64,000 nucleotides of DNA from Streptomyces sp. NRRL S-31 (GTDB lineage Bacteria; Actinomycetota; Actinomycetes; Streptomycetales; Streptomycetaceae). Made by a program: the position numbers and the translations under genes. Positions 41,458 through 50,248 of this stretch are shown here, in pieces. The DNA is taken from assembly GCF_000718775.1 (NCBI RefSeq), contig NZ_JOCB01000074.1, positions 20,190 through 84,189 of the forward strand. The letters are read 5' to 3'. Below the pieces are notes generated by a model that made no database searches, was not told where the DNA came from, and worked only from the letters and a program-made list of their open reading frames with translations. Numbering within the stretch: the first letter of the stretch is position 1; every line of letters starts with the position of its first letter.

Positions 41458-42498
41458 TCAGGCGGCCGGGCCCGCCAGCCAGTCGTCCACGCCCGCCAGC
41501 AGCCGCGCCTTGACCTCCTCGGGCGCGGCCGAGCCCCGCACCGACTGCCGGGCCAGCTCCGCCAGCTCGGCGTCCGTGAAGCCGTGGGCGTGCCGGGCGA
41601 TCTCGTACTGGGCGGCCAGCCGGGAACCGAACAGCAGCGGGTCGTCGGCGCCGAGGGCCATCGGGACACCCGCCTCGAAGAGGGTGCGCAGCGGCACGTC
41701 CTCCGGCTTCTCGTACACGCCGAGCGCCACGTTCGAGGCGGGGCACACCTCGCAGGTCACGCCCCGGTCCGCCAGCCGCTTCAGCAGCCGCGGGTCCTCG
41801 GCCGCCCGCACCCCGTGCCCGATCCGGGTGGCGTGCAGGTCGTCCAGGCAGTCCCGGACCGAGGCCGGGCCGGTCAGCTCGCCGCCGTGCGGGGCCGACA
41901 GCAGACCGCCCTCGCGCGCGATGTGGAAGGCCCGGTCGAAGTCCCGCGCCATGCCCCGCCGCTCGTCGTTGGAGAGCCCGAAACCGACCACGCCCCGGTC
42001 GGCGTACCGCACCGCGAGCCGTGCCAGCGTGCGCGCGTCCAGCGGGTGCTTCATCCGGTTCGCGGCGACCAGGACCCGCATGCCGAGGCCGGTCTCCCGG
42101 GACGTCGTCTCGACCGCGTCCAGGATGATCTCCAGGGCCGGGATGAGACCGCCCAGCCGGGGCGCGTACGACGTCGGGTCCACCTGGATCTCCAGCCAGC
42201 CCGAACCGTCCCCGAGGTCCTCCTGCGCGGCCTCCCGGACCAGGCGCTGGATGTCCTCCGGCCCGCGCAGACAGGAGCGCGCCGCGTCGTACAGCCGCTG
42301 GAAACGGAACCAGCCCCGTTCGTCCGTGGCGCGCAGCCGGGGCGGTTCCCCGCTGACCAGGGCCTCCGTCAGCGCGTCGGGCAGGCGCACACCGTGCTTG
42401 TCGGCCAGCTCCAGGACGGTGCCGGGCCGCATCGAGCCGGTGAAGTGCAGGTGCAGATGGGCTTTCGGCAGCTCAGAGAGATCACGTACACGCTCCAT
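41458..42498 (-). CDS. add: adenosine deaminase family protein
   Basis: A 346-aa metal-dependent purine deaminase. ELPKAHLHLHFTGSMRPGTV holds the zinc HxH, SAPHGGELTG the catalytic His-Glu region, ATRIGHG the next His, CPASNVALG and LGADDPLLF the Asp pair. The start ATG 42498 begins MERVRDLSELP. Converts adenosine to inosine in purine salvage; a related aminodeaminase specificity cannot be excluded. It lies downstream of aspC in the same direction. Confidence 0.9.
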   Translation of the reverse strand: MERVRDLSELPKAHLHLHFTGSMRPGTVLELADKHGVRLPDALTEALVSGEPPRLRATDERGWFRFQRLYDAARSCLRGPEDIQRLVREAAQEDLGDGSGWLEIQVDPTSYAPRLGGLIPALEIILDAVETTSRETGLGMRVLVAANRMKHPLDARTLARLAVRYADRGVVGFGLSNDERRGMARDFDRAFHIAREGGLLSAPHGGELTGPASVRDCLDDLHATRIGHGVRAAEDPRLLKRLADRGVTCEVCPASNVALGVYEKPEDVPLRTLFEAGVPMALGADDPLLFGSRLAAQYEIARHAHGFTDAELAELARQSVRGSAAPEEVKARLLAGVDDWLAGPAA

Positions 42499-42632
42499 TC
42501 CCAGATCCTGCCGCACGTCACCGCCGTACCGGTAGCCGTTTCCCCGTACGTGGTCTTGCTCGCACACGGGAACGGGCCGCCTCCCGGGAGGGAAACGGCC
42601 CGCACGCGCGCGTGGAGTCGCGTGACCGGAAG

Positions 42633-43859
42633 CTAGTCCCGCGCCTCCGCCAGCAGCTTCTGGATCCGGCTGACGCCCTCGACGAGGTCCTCGTCACCGA
42701 GCGCGTACGACAGCCGCAGGTAGCCCGGGGTGCCGAAGGCCTCGCCCGGGACGACCGCGACCTCGGCCTCCTCCAGGATCAGCGCGGCCAGCTCGACCGT
42801 GTTCTGCGGACGCTTGCCGCGGATCTCCTTGCCGAGCAGCGCCTTGACCGAGGGGTAGGCGTAGAACGCGCCCTCGGGCTCCGGGCAGACCACGCCATCG
42901 ATCTCGTTGAGCATCCGCACGATCGTCCTGCGGCGGCGGTCGAACGCCTGGCGCATCTCGGCCACGGCCTCCAGGCCGCCGGAGACGGCCGCCAGCGCGG
43001 CGGCCTGGGCGACGTTGGAGACGTTCGAGGTGGCGTGCGACTGGAGGTTCGTCGCGGCCTTGACGACGTCCTTCGGGCCGATGACCCAGCCCACGCGCCA
43101 GCCGGTCATGGCGTACGTCTTCGCCACGCCGTTGACCACGACGCACTTGTCGCGCAGCTCGGGCAGGAGCGCCGGCAGGGACACCGAGACCGCGTCGCCG
43201 TAGACGAGGTGCTCGTAGATCTCGTCGGTGAGCACCCACAGGCCGTGCTCGAGGGCCCAGCGGCCGATCGCCTCGGTCTCGGCCTCGGAGTACACCGCGC
43301 CGGTCGGGTTGGACGGGGAGACGAAGAGCACGACCTTCGTCCGCTCCGTGCGCGCCGCCTCCAGCTGCTCCACCGAGACCCGGTAGCCGGTCGTCTCGTC
43401 GGCCACGACCTCCACCGGGACACCGCCGGCCAGGCGGATCGACTCCGGGTACGTCGTCCAGTACGGCGCCGGGACGATGACCTCGTCGCCCGGGTCGAGG
43501 ATGGCGGCGAACGCCTCGTAGATGGCCTGCTTGCCGCCGTTGGTGACGAGGATCTGGGAGACGTCGGGCTCCCAGCCGGAGTCGCGCAGCGTCTTCGCGG
43601 CGATCGCGGACTTCAGCTCGGGCAGGCCGCCGGCCGGCGTGTAGCGGTGGTACTTGGGGTTCTTGCAGGCCTCGATGGCCGCCTCGACGATGTAGTCCGG
43701 GGTCGGGAAGTCGGGCTCACCGGCGCCGAAGCCGATCACCGGACGCCCGGCGGCCTTCAGGGCCTTGGCCTTGGCGTCCACGGCGAGGGTGGCGGACTCG
43801 GAGATCGCGCCGACTCGGGCGGAGACCCGGCGCTCGGTGGGAGGGATTGCAGCGCTCAT
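42633..43859 (-). CDS. aspC: aspartate aminotransferase (class I PLP)
   Basis: A 408-aa fold-type I aminotransferase. PLP lysine Lys247 ([16 protein letters not shown]), [10 protein letters not shown] with Asn184, [11 protein letters not shown] with Asp212, and a C-terminal LRLSYAL arginine region. N-terminus from ATG 43859 ([20 protein letters not shown]). Interconverts aspartate/oxaloacetate and glutamate/2-oxoglutarate; the place next to tRNA-Trp and secE is conserved in Streptomyces. Confidence 0.94.
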   Translation of the reverse strand: MSAAIPPTERRVSARVGAISESATLAVDAKAKALKAAGRPVIGFGAGEPDFPTPDYIVEAAIEACKNPKYHRYTPAGGLPELKSAIAAKTLRDSGWEPDVSQILVTNGGKQAIYEAFAAILDPGDEVIVPAPYWTTYPESIRLAGGVPVEVVADETTGYRVSVEQLEAARTERTKVVLFVSPSNPTGAVYSEAETEAIGRWALEHGLWVLTDEIYEHLVYGDAVSVSLPALLPELRDKCVVVNGVAKTYAMTGWRVGWVIGPKDVVKAATNLQSHATSNVSNVAQAAALAAVSGGLEAVAEMRQAFDRRRRTIVRMLNEIDGVVCPEPEGAFYAYPSVKALLGKEIRGKRPQNTVELAALILEEAEVAVVPGEAFGTPGYLRLSYALGDEDLVEGVSRIQKLLAEARD

Positions 43860-44005
43860 GCGGCCCATCGTTCCAGACCGGAAATGCCCCCGGCACGCGG
43901 GTTTCACAGACTGAACAGCCTGGGGTCGAGGCGTGAACACGGGTCCGAATCCGGCCCCCGGCCAGGACGATCTTCGCCCGGCGGGCTCCGGCCGGGCACT
44001 TTCTG

Positions 44006-44035
44006 TTCGACGCCGGGCCCCGGACCACGTACACT
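44006..44035 (+). promoter_or_regulatory. candidate promoter upstream of tRNA-Trp
   Basis: TTCGAC at 44006-44011 and TACACT at 44030-44035 with 18-base spacing, about 85 bases before the tRNA. Confidence 0.4.
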
Positions 44036-44120
44036 CTCTCCTCGTTGGCCTTCAGCAGCCGTGATCGAGCAGGTGCACACCGCGCACCCGGTCGGATGCG
44101 GTACGTTGGGTGGCACACAG

Positions 44121-44193
44121 AGGGTCGTAGCTCAATTGGTAGAGCACCGGTCTCCAAAACCGGCGGTTGGGGGTTCAAGTCCCTCCGGCCCTG
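44121..44193 (+). tRNA. tRNA-Trp (CCA)
   Basis: AGGGTCG/CGGCCCT acceptor stem (one G-U), D arm GTAGCTCAATTGGTAGAGC, anticodon CCA at 44154-44156, T arm GGGTTCAAGTCCC. Next to secE, as is usual in actinobacteria. Confidence 0.96.
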
Positions 44194-44299
44194 CTACACA
44201 CACCGCCAGGATGTGTGCGCATGTACGTACAGCAATGCACCGCCGTGCGGCTCAGGAACCGGGCGCGGCACGGCCATGACCCGGGATCAGGTGAGGATT

Positions 44300-44587
44300 A
44301 TGACGGACGCCGTGGGCTCCATCGACACGCCTGATGCCCAGGACGAGGTGCCCGAGTCCAAGAAGAGGGCCCGCAAGGGCGGGAAGCGCGCCAAGAAGGG
44401 CCCGCTGAAGCGCCTCGCCACCTTCTACCGCCAGATCATCGCGGAACTCCGCAAGGTCGTCTGGCCTTCGCGCAACCAGCTGACGTCGTACACCACCGTG
44501 GTGATCTTCTTCGTTGCGATCATGATTGCTCTGGTGACCGTGATTGACTATGGGCTCAACCACGCGGCCAAGTACGTCTTCGGCTGA
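44300..44587 (+). CDS. secE: preprotein translocase subunit SecE
   Basis: A 95-aa single-span membrane protein clamping the SecY channel. The Lys/Arg-rich N-terminal region ([20 protein letters not shown]) is followed by the SecE signature [20 protein letters not shown] and one hydrophobic helix. ATG 44300 with AGGTGAGG just upstream gives the known Streptomyces start MTDAVGS; a GTG nine bases upstream is possible. Confidence 0.95.
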   Translation: MTDAVGSIDTPDAQDEVPESKKRARKGGKRAKKGPLKRLATFYRQIIAELRKVVWPSRNQLTSYTTVVIFFVAIMIALVTVIDYGLNHAAKYVFG

Positions 44588-44667
44588 GCCAAGAGCGAAG
44601 GGCGCCGTGGCACCGGCGCCCGTTTTCGCATGTTCCACCCCTATGTATCCAGGAAGAAGCAGCCATC

Positions 44668-45537
44668 GTGTCTGACCCGAACCTGAACGACGACGCCACC
44701 GAGCCCCGCGGGCTGGCTGCCGAGAAGGCGGATGACGAGCTCGACATCGTCGAGGGCGCGGACGAGCAGGACGAGTTCGAGGCTGCCGAGGCCGAGGCGG
44801 GCGAGCCGGCCGAGGAGGCCGCCGAGCACGTCGAGGACGAGGACGAGGACGAGGGCGACGAAGAGGCCGCCGAGGAAGCCCCCGTCGCGGAGGCTGCCGA
44901 GGAGGAGCCGGCCGCCCCGGTGGACCCGGTCGAGGCCCTGCGCCAGGAGCTGCGCACCCTGCCCGGCGAGTGGTACGTCATCCACACCTACGCCGGCTAC
45001 GAGAACCGGGTGAAGACCAACCTGGAGCAGCGCGCCGTCTCGCTGAACGTCGAGGACTACATCTTCCAGGCCGAGGTGCCGCAGGAAGAGGTCGTCCAGA
45101 TCAAGAACGGCGACCGCAAGACGATCAAGCAGAACAAGCTGCCGGGTTACGTCCTGGTCCGCATGGACCTGACGAACGAGTCCTGGGGCGTCGTCCGCAA
45201 CACCCCCGGCGTCACCGGCTTCGTCGGCAACGCCTACGACCCCTACCCGCTGACGCTGGACGAGATCGTCAAGATGCTCGCCCCGGAGGCGGAGGAGAAG
45301 GCCGCCCGCGAGGCCGCCGAGGCCGAGGGCAAGCCCGCTCCGCAGCGCAAGGTCGAGGTCCAGGTGCTGGACTTCGAGGTCGGCGACTCGGTCACCGTCA
45401 CCGACGGCCCGTTCGCCACGCTCCAGGCGACCATCAACGAGATCAACCCCGACTCCAAGAAGGTCAAGGGCCTGGTGGAGATCTTCGGTCGCGAGACCCC
45501 GGTCGAGCTGTCCTTCGACCAGATCCAGAAGAACTGA
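44668..45537 (+). CDS. nusG: transcription termination/antitermination factor NusG
   Basis: A 289-aa NusG. An acidic N-terminal extension of about 90 residues (Asp/Glu/Ala-rich, typical of Streptomyces) precedes the NGN domain ([42 protein letters not shown]) and the C-terminal KOW domain ([20 protein letters not shown]). GTG start 44668. It is cotranscribed with secE and followed by a terminator. Confidence 0.97.
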   Translation: MSDPNLNDDATEPRGLAAEKADDELDIVEGADEQDEFEAAEAEAGEPAEEAAEHVEDEDEDEGDEEAAEEAPVAEAAEEEPAAPVDPVEALRQELRTLPGEWYVIHTYAGYENRVKTNLEQRAVSLNVEDYIFQAEVPQEEVVQIKNGDRKTIKQNKLPGYVLVRMDLTNESWGVVRNTPGVTGFVGNAYDPYPLTLDEIVKMLAPEAEEKAAREAAEAEGKPAPQRKVEVQVLDFEVGDSVTVTDGPFATLQATINEINPDSKKVKGLVEIFGRETPVELSFDQIQKN

Positions 45538-45550
45538 GCACACCTCCCGA

Positions 45551-45585
45551 GGGCGCCCCGCCGGTGAACACCGGGCCGGGGCGCC
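45551..45585 (+). terminator. terminator after nusG
   Basis: GGGCGCCCCG (45551-45560) pairs with CGGGGCGCC (45577-45585), 13 bases after the nusG stop. Confidence 0.75.
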
Positions 45586-45916
45586 TTCGGCGTGTCCGGC
45601 CCGGCACGCGCGCGGGGGTCACGCCGAGGGCGGCACCGTGGCCGTGCGCCCCGCGCCCGGCGAGCCGGAACGCGTCGTGCGCGACCCTGTCGGTGTGACC
45701 CGCCATCCCCCGCCGTCAGTCACGCACACGCGGCTCGGCCGACGGCGCGAAGGCTCCGCGCAACCCCTCGCGCAACCGCTCTGACCTGGGCGATTTCTTG
45801 TCCCGAGGGGACAGCGGCTATCGTTGTGCGGTATGCCATTCTGCGGGATCGTGCAACGGCATGGATCCGGATGACGCGAATGGCCATCAACCTCTCAGTA
45901 AGGACCCGGAGAGAGC
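45586..45916. other. nusG-rplK intergenic region
   Basis: About 330 bp with the rplK promoter somewhere near 45800: TTGTCC at 45798 and TATCGT at 45819 are candidates but their spacing is short. GGAGAG lies just before the rplK ATG. No gene seen. Confidence 0.45.
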
Positions 45917-46351
45917 ATGCCTCCCAAGAAGAAGAAGGTCACGGGGCTCATCAAGCTCCAGATCCAGGCCGGTGCGGCCAACCCGGCTCCGCCGGTCGGC
46001 CCCGCGCTGGGCCAGCACGGCGTCAACATCATGGAGTTCTGCAAGGCCTACAACGCCGCGACCGAGTCGCAGCGCGGTTGGGTCATCCCGGTGGAGATCA
46101 CGGTCTACGAGGACCGTTCCTTCACCTTCGTGACCAAGACGCCGCCGGCCGCGAAGATGATCCTCAAGGCCGCGGGTGTGGAGAAGGGCTCCGGCGAGCC
46201 GCACAAGACCAAGGTCGCCAAGATCACTGAGGCGCAGGTCCGCGAGATCGCCCAGACCAAGATGCCCGACCTGAACGCGAACGACCTGGACGCCGCCGCG
46301 AAGATCATCGCCGGTACCGCGCGTTCCATGGGCGTCACGGTCGAGGGCTGA
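45917..46351 (+). CDS. rplK: 50S ribosomal protein L11
   Basis: A 144-aa ribosomal protein binding the GTPase-associated region of 23S rRNA; also needed for RelA activation. [20 protein letters not shown] with [20 protein letters not shown] is the L11 hallmark. In Streptomyces L11 is also part of the thiostrepton site. Confidence 0.98.
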   Translation: MPPKKKKVTGLIKLQIQAGAANPAPPVGPALGQHGVNIMEFCKAYNAATESQRGWVIPVEITVYEDRSFTFVTKTPPAAKMILKAAGVEKGSGEPHKTKVAKITEAQVREIAQTKMPDLNANDLDAAAKIIAGTARSMGVTVEG

Positions 46352-46458
46352 CCCCCACCCCCAGCAGTCATGCGGCCGGCAGCGATGCACAGCCGCACGT
46401 GGCAGGGCCTGCTCGGCCCAGGGACCACGACTCCTTTCAGAACACACAGGAGCAAGTT

Positions 46459-47184
46459 GTGAGCAAGCGCAGCAAGGCTCTCCGCGCTGCGGACGCCAAG
46501 ATCGACCGGGAGAAGCTGTACGCCCCGCTCGAGGCCGTCCGTCTCGCCAAGGAGACCTCCACGACCAAGTTCGACGCCACCGTCGAGGTCGCCTTCCGTC
46601 TGGGTGTCGACCCGCGCAAGGCCGACCAGATGGTCCGTGGCACCGTGAACCTTCCGCACGGCACCGGTAAGACCGCCCGGGTCCTGGTCTTCGCGACCGG
46701 CGACCGTGCCGAGGCCGCGCGTGCCGCGGGCGCCGACATCGTCGGTGCCGACGAACTGATCGACGAGGTCGCGAAGGGCCGTCTGGACTTCGACGCCGTC
46801 GTCGCCACCCCGGACCTCATGGGCAAGGTCGGCCGCCTCGGCCGCGTCCTCGGCCCGCGTGGTCTGATGCCGAACCCGAAGACCGGCACCGTCACCCCGG
46901 ACGTCGTCAAGGCCGTCAACGACATCAAGGGCGGCAAGATCGAGTTCCGCGTCGACAAGCACTCGAACCTGCACTTCATCATCGGCAAGTCGTCCTTCGA
47001 GGACGACAAGCTGGTGGAGAACTACGGCGCCGCGCTGGAGGAGATCCTCCGTCTGAAGCCGTCCGCCGCCAAGGGTCGCTACATCAAGAAGGCCGCCATC
47101 ACCACCACGATGGGCCCCGGCATTCCGGTCGACCCGAACCGCACCCGCAACCTCCTCGTCGAGGAGGACCCGGCCGCCGTCTGA
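46459..47184 (+). CDS. rplA: 50S ribosomal protein L1
   Basis: A 241-aa ribosomal protein of the L1 stalk. GTG 46459 with AGGAG upstream gives the normal start [16 protein letters not shown]. Signature [18 protein letters not shown] and [10 protein letters not shown] present. L1 is the usual autogenous repressor of the rplKA operon. Confidence 0.98.
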   Translation: MSKRSKALRAADAKIDREKLYAPLEAVRLAKETSTTKFDATVEVAFRLGVDPRKADQMVRGTVNLPHGTGKTARVLVFATGDRAEAARAAGADIVGADELIDEVAKGRLDFDAVVATPDLMGKVGRLGRVLGPRGLMPNPKTGTVTPDVVKAVNDIKGGKIEFRVDKHSNLHFIIGKSSFEDDKLVENYGAALEEILRLKPSAAKGRYIKKAAITTTMGPGIPVDPNRTRNLLVEEDPAAV

Positions 47185-47230
47185 GCCTCCGCTCGGTCCG
47201 GCAGCCGCGTCAGGTACGCGTAGACAGGGC

Positions 47231-47260
47231 GGGCCCGGGAACCCCACAGGTTCCGGGCCC
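47231..47260 (+). terminator. rplKA terminator
   Basis: GGGCCCGGGAACC pairs with GGTTCCGGGCCC (47231-47260, one bulged G), followed by a T-rich tract. Confidence 0.85.
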
Positions 47261-47347
47261 GTCCTTTCTTTGTGCGACCTTTCGCACGACTGTCAGCGGC
47301 CTGGGCTACGGTGCAGGCACAGGACACGCATTAGGGGTGGGACAGCA

Positions 47348-48274
47348 ATGAACAGCACGACCGTGCGCCGGGCGACCCTTTCCATAGCGGTGGTGGCCGC
47401 GCTGACCGGAGTGGCCGCCTGCGGCTCCTCGGACTCCGACGGGAGCGGTGACAAGGCGGGCGGCAAGAGCGTGCCCGTCAGCCCCATCGCCGCGCTGCGC
47501 TTCGCCGAGAAGTCCACCGACAAGGCGGAATCGGCCAAGGTGCGCTCCACCACGTCCGTCGGCGACCTCATGTCGATGACCGCGAACGGTGCCCTCACCT
47601 GGGGCGGTGGTCTGAAGGGCAACCTCACCCTCACGTACACCGGCGGCCAGATGGCCGAGCTGATGAAGAAGGCCGGCACCCAGTCGATGGAGGCCCGGTA
47701 CCTGCCGGACGCCTACTACGCGCACATGAGCGACGCCTTCGCCCGGCAGGCCGGCGGCGGCAAGCACTGGATCAAGTACTCGTACGACGACCTCGCCAAG
47801 ATGGGCGGCGCCTCCGGTTCGTACATGAAGGACCAGATCCAGAACGCCACGCCGAACCAGTCCGTGAAGCTGCTGCTGGCCTCGAAGGACGTCAAGAAGG
47901 TCGGCCAGGAGAACGTCTCCGGCGTGCGCGCCACGCACTACTCGGGCACGGTGAACGTCGCCGACCTCGCCGGCAGGTCCAGCGACCTCGACGCCGACCA
48001 GCTGGCGGCCCTGAAGAAGCAGCTCAGCCAGGCGGGTGTCACCACCGAGACCGTCGACATCTGGATCAACGACCAGAACCTGCTGGTCAAGAAGTCCGAG
48101 AAGGCCGACACCGCCAACGGCGCCATGACCAACACCACGTACTACACCGACTACGGCGTGAAGGTCACCGCCGAGGCGCCCCCGGCCGGTGACACCAAGG
48201 ACTTCGCGGACATGATGAAGTCCGGCGGCACCCTGAGCGGTGGCACCGGCACCGGTACGGGCACCGTCTCCTGA
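47348..48274 (+). CDS. lipoprotein, LppX/LprAFG-like
   Basis: A 308-aa exported lipoprotein: MNSTTVRRATLSIAVVAALT then the lipobox GVAAC, followed by a Ser/Asp/Gly linker. The body (LTWGGGLKGNLTLTYTGGQM, VDIWINDQNLLVKKSEKADT, TTYYTDYG) resembles the LppX/LprG beta fold that carries lipids between membranes; similarity is by pattern only. Located between rplA and rplJ as in other Streptomyces. The C-terminus is Gly/Thr-rich. Confidence 0.85.
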   Translation: MNSTTVRRATLSIAVVAALTGVAACGSSDSDGSGDKAGGKSVPVSPIAALRFAEKSTDKAESAKVRSTTSVGDLMSMTANGALTWGGGLKGNLTLTYTGGQMAELMKKAGTQSMEARYLPDAYYAHMSDAFARQAGGGKHWIKYSYDDLAKMGGASGSYMKDQIQNATPNQSVKLLLASKDVKKVGQENVSGVRATHYSGTVNVADLAGRSSDLDADQLAALKKQLSQAGVTTETVDIWINDQNLLVKKSEKADTANGAMTNTTYYTDYGVKVTAEAPPAGDTKDFADMMKSGGTLSGGTGTGTGTVS

Positions 48275-48300
48275 CACCGCCCCGAAGCCGCGCCCGGCCG

Positions 48301-48330
48301 GCTCCCGGCCGGTCCGCGCAGGCCGGGAGC
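48301..48330 (+). terminator. terminator after the lipoprotein gene
   Basis: GCTCCCGGCC (48301-48310) pairs with GGCCGGGAGC (48321-48330), 27 bases after the stop. Confidence 0.75.
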
Positions 48331-48338
48331 GGTCCGAT

Positions 48339-48368
48339 TTGCTCGGCGACGCCCCGGTCCCGTACTCT
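48339..48368 (+). promoter_or_regulatory. rplJL promoter
   Basis: TTGCTC at 48339-48344 and TACTCT at 48363-48368, spacer 18, just ahead of the rplJ leader. Confidence 0.6.
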
Positions 48369-48371
48369 CTT

Positions 48372-48610
48372 GGAGAAGCCAAAGACCGCTGGTCGTTGCC
48401 GTGCTCTCGAATGAGGGCGCGGTGGCCGAAGGATCCGCTGAAAAGTGGGCGACCCGCGCAGGTGACTGTGGAAGAACTCCCGGAGCACACGTGAGAAACG
48501 CGTGCGGCCGGTCGAGTCCGCCCCGAGCGCCTGCGCCGGGGCGTTTCGTTTTACCCAGTCCTCCTTCGGGTCCGCGCGGTCCGAATCACCCGGAAGGAGG
48601 CCGAGGCTCT
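48372..48610 (+). ncRNA. rplJ leader (L10 leader type)
   Basis: A structured untranslated leader of about 240 nt. It includes the GGATCCGCTGAAAAGTGG-like segment near 48430 and, later, a GC hairpin GCCCCGAGCGCCTGCGCCGGGGC near 48521-48545 followed by GTTTCGTTTT, which looks like an attenuator. L10-L12 binding to such leaders represses rplJL (known family regulation). Identified by position and features, not by a covariance model. Confidence 0.65.
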
Positions 48611-49141
48611 ATGGCGAGGCCCGACAAGGCTGCCGCGGTTGCGGAGCTGACGGACAAGTTCCGTAGCTCCAACGCCGCCGTGCTGACCGAGTACCGCGGT
48701 CTCACCGTGGCGCAGCTCAAGACGCTGCGCCGGTCGCTCGGTGAGAACGCCCAGTACGCCGTGGTGAAGAACACGCTGACCAAGATTGCGGCCAACGAGG
48801 CCGGGATCACGCTGGACGACCAGCTCTTCGCTGGTCCGACGGCCGTCGCCTTCGTCACCGGTGACCCGGTGGAGTCGGCGAAGGGTCTCCGTGACTTCGC
48901 CAAGGACAACCCGAATCTCGTCATCAAGGGCGGTGTCCTTGACGGCAAGGCGCTGTCCGCCGACGAGATCAAGAAGCTTGCGGACCTCGAGTCCCGCGAG
49001 GTTCTGCTCAGCAAGCTGGCCGGTGCCTTCAAGGGGAAGCAGTCCCAGACTGCCTCTCTCTTCCAGGCGCTGCCGTCGAAGCTCGTCCGCACCGTGGACG
49101 CGCTGCGCGCCAAGCAGGCCGAGCAGGGCGGTGCCGAGTAA
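48611..49141 (+). CDS. rplJ: 50S ribosomal protein L10
   Basis: A 176-aa ribosomal stalk base protein. [40 protein letters not shown] and the C-terminal helix that binds L12 dimers are typical. Start ATG 48611 with GGAAGGAGG upstream. Confidence 0.97.
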   Translation: MARPDKAAAVAELTDKFRSSNAAVLTEYRGLTVAQLKTLRRSLGENAQYAVVKNTLTKIAANEAGITLDDQLFAGPTAVAFVTGDPVESAKGLRDFAKDNPNLVIKGGVLDGKALSADEIKKLADLESREVLLSKLAGAFKGKQSQTASLFQALPSKLVRTVDALRAKQAEQGGAE

Positions 49142-49251
49142 TTCGGCTCGCTTTCTGACCCGCGTCCACATCGCGGGTCGCAGCGGGCCGACGTACGCCC
49201 GCCTTACCCAGTACATCCGGCACCTGCCGATTTAGTGGAAGGACCGCCATC

Positions 49252-49635
49252 ATGGCGAAGCTCAGCCAGGAAGACCTGCTCGCGCAGTTCGAGGAGATGA
49301 CCCTCATCGAGCTCTCCGAGTTCGTGAAGGCCTTCGAGGAGAAGTTCGACGTCACCGCCGCCGCCGCGGTCGCCGTCGCCGGTCCGGCCGGTCCGGCCGC
49401 CCCGGCCGAGGCCGAGGAGGAGAAGGACGAGTTTGACGTCATCCTCACCGGTGCCGGCGACAAGAAGATCCAGGTCATCAAGGTCGTGCGTGAGCTGACC
49501 TCGCTGGGTCTGAAGGAGGCCAAGGACCTCGTCGACGGCACCCCGAAGCCGGTCCTCGAGAAGGTCACCAAGGAAGCCGCGGAGAAGGCCGCCGAGTCCC
49601 TCAAGGGCGCCGGCGCCTCCGTCGAGGTCAAGTAA
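49252..49635 (+). CDS. rplL: 50S ribosomal protein L7/L12
   Basis: A 127-aa stalk protein: N-terminal dimer domain, flexible Ala/Gly/Pro hinge ([20 protein letters not shown]), and C-terminal factor-binding domain ([33 protein letters not shown]). GGAAGGA precedes the ATG. Confidence 0.98.
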   Translation: MAKLSQEDLLAQFEEMTLIELSEFVKAFEEKFDVTAAAAVAVAGPAGPAAPAEAEEEKDEFDVILTGAGDKKIQVIKVVRELTSLGLKEAKDLVDGTPKPVLEKVTKEAAEKAAESLKGAGASVEVK

Positions 49636-49725
49636 GACCTTTCCGGGTCCATGGACTCGAACACGCGTTGAGCGCGGTCTCGTGGGGCGCTGAAGCCGGC
49701 GCCCGCGGGCTGTAACGCGAACGCA

Positions 49726-49763
49726 CCGAAGAGCGATCATCCATCCGGGTGGTCGCTCTTCGG
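49726..49763 (+). terminator. hairpin between rplL and rpoB
   Basis: CCGAAGAGCGATCA (49726-49739) pairs with TGGTCGCTCTTCGG (49750-49763), one G-U. Probably a partial terminator separating rplJL from rpoBC. Confidence 0.75.
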
Positions 49764-50055
49764 CGTATCCGGAGACCGACCGCGGTTGCCTTGCACTCGC
49801 GACGGCGAGGGGTATGGTGATCTTCGTTGTGTCTCCGGAGGGCCTGCTTCGGCCTGGGGGGCCTTGACGAACCGCACGCAGCGCGCAATTCTCAGGACGC
49901 GTCGTCACAAGGATCCGAATCCGAGGCATGGATCGACGGCGAAGAGGGCAGTATCAACGTGCGTTGAGGGCAGGCATCAACGCGAGTTGAGGGCAGGCAT
50001 GCCGAGGGCGTTGACAAGGGCGTTGAGCACAACGAGGGTCTTCGAAAACCCGCAC
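49764..50055. other. rpoB upstream region
   Basis: Nearly 300 bp between the hairpin and the rpoB promoter. Contains short GTTGAG/GGCAGGCAT-like direct repeats around 49960-50000 (GAGGGCAGGCAT twice). No gene identified. Confidence 0.45.
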
Positions 50056-50084
50056 TGGACATCAGTGTGCCAAGTGGCTACACT
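50056..50084 (+). promoter_or_regulatory. rpoBC promoter
   Basis: TGGACA at 50056-50061 and TACACT at 50079-50084 with a 17-base spacer, a good housekeeping-sigma promoter. The 160-nt leader that follows is a natural place for regulation. Confidence 0.7.
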
Positions 50085-50248
50085 GACCCTTTGCGCTGCC
50101 TGTTAGCTGTCCCCTGCCCGTCACCAGGGGTCTGCCCTCACCCCAGCACAGTCGACCGAAGCCACCCTGACCTGGGGTTTCCGTCTCTGTCCGTGGGAGA
50201 GGGACCGGTACGCGCGTAGTGAGTCCGAGCCCTCGGAAGGACCCCCTC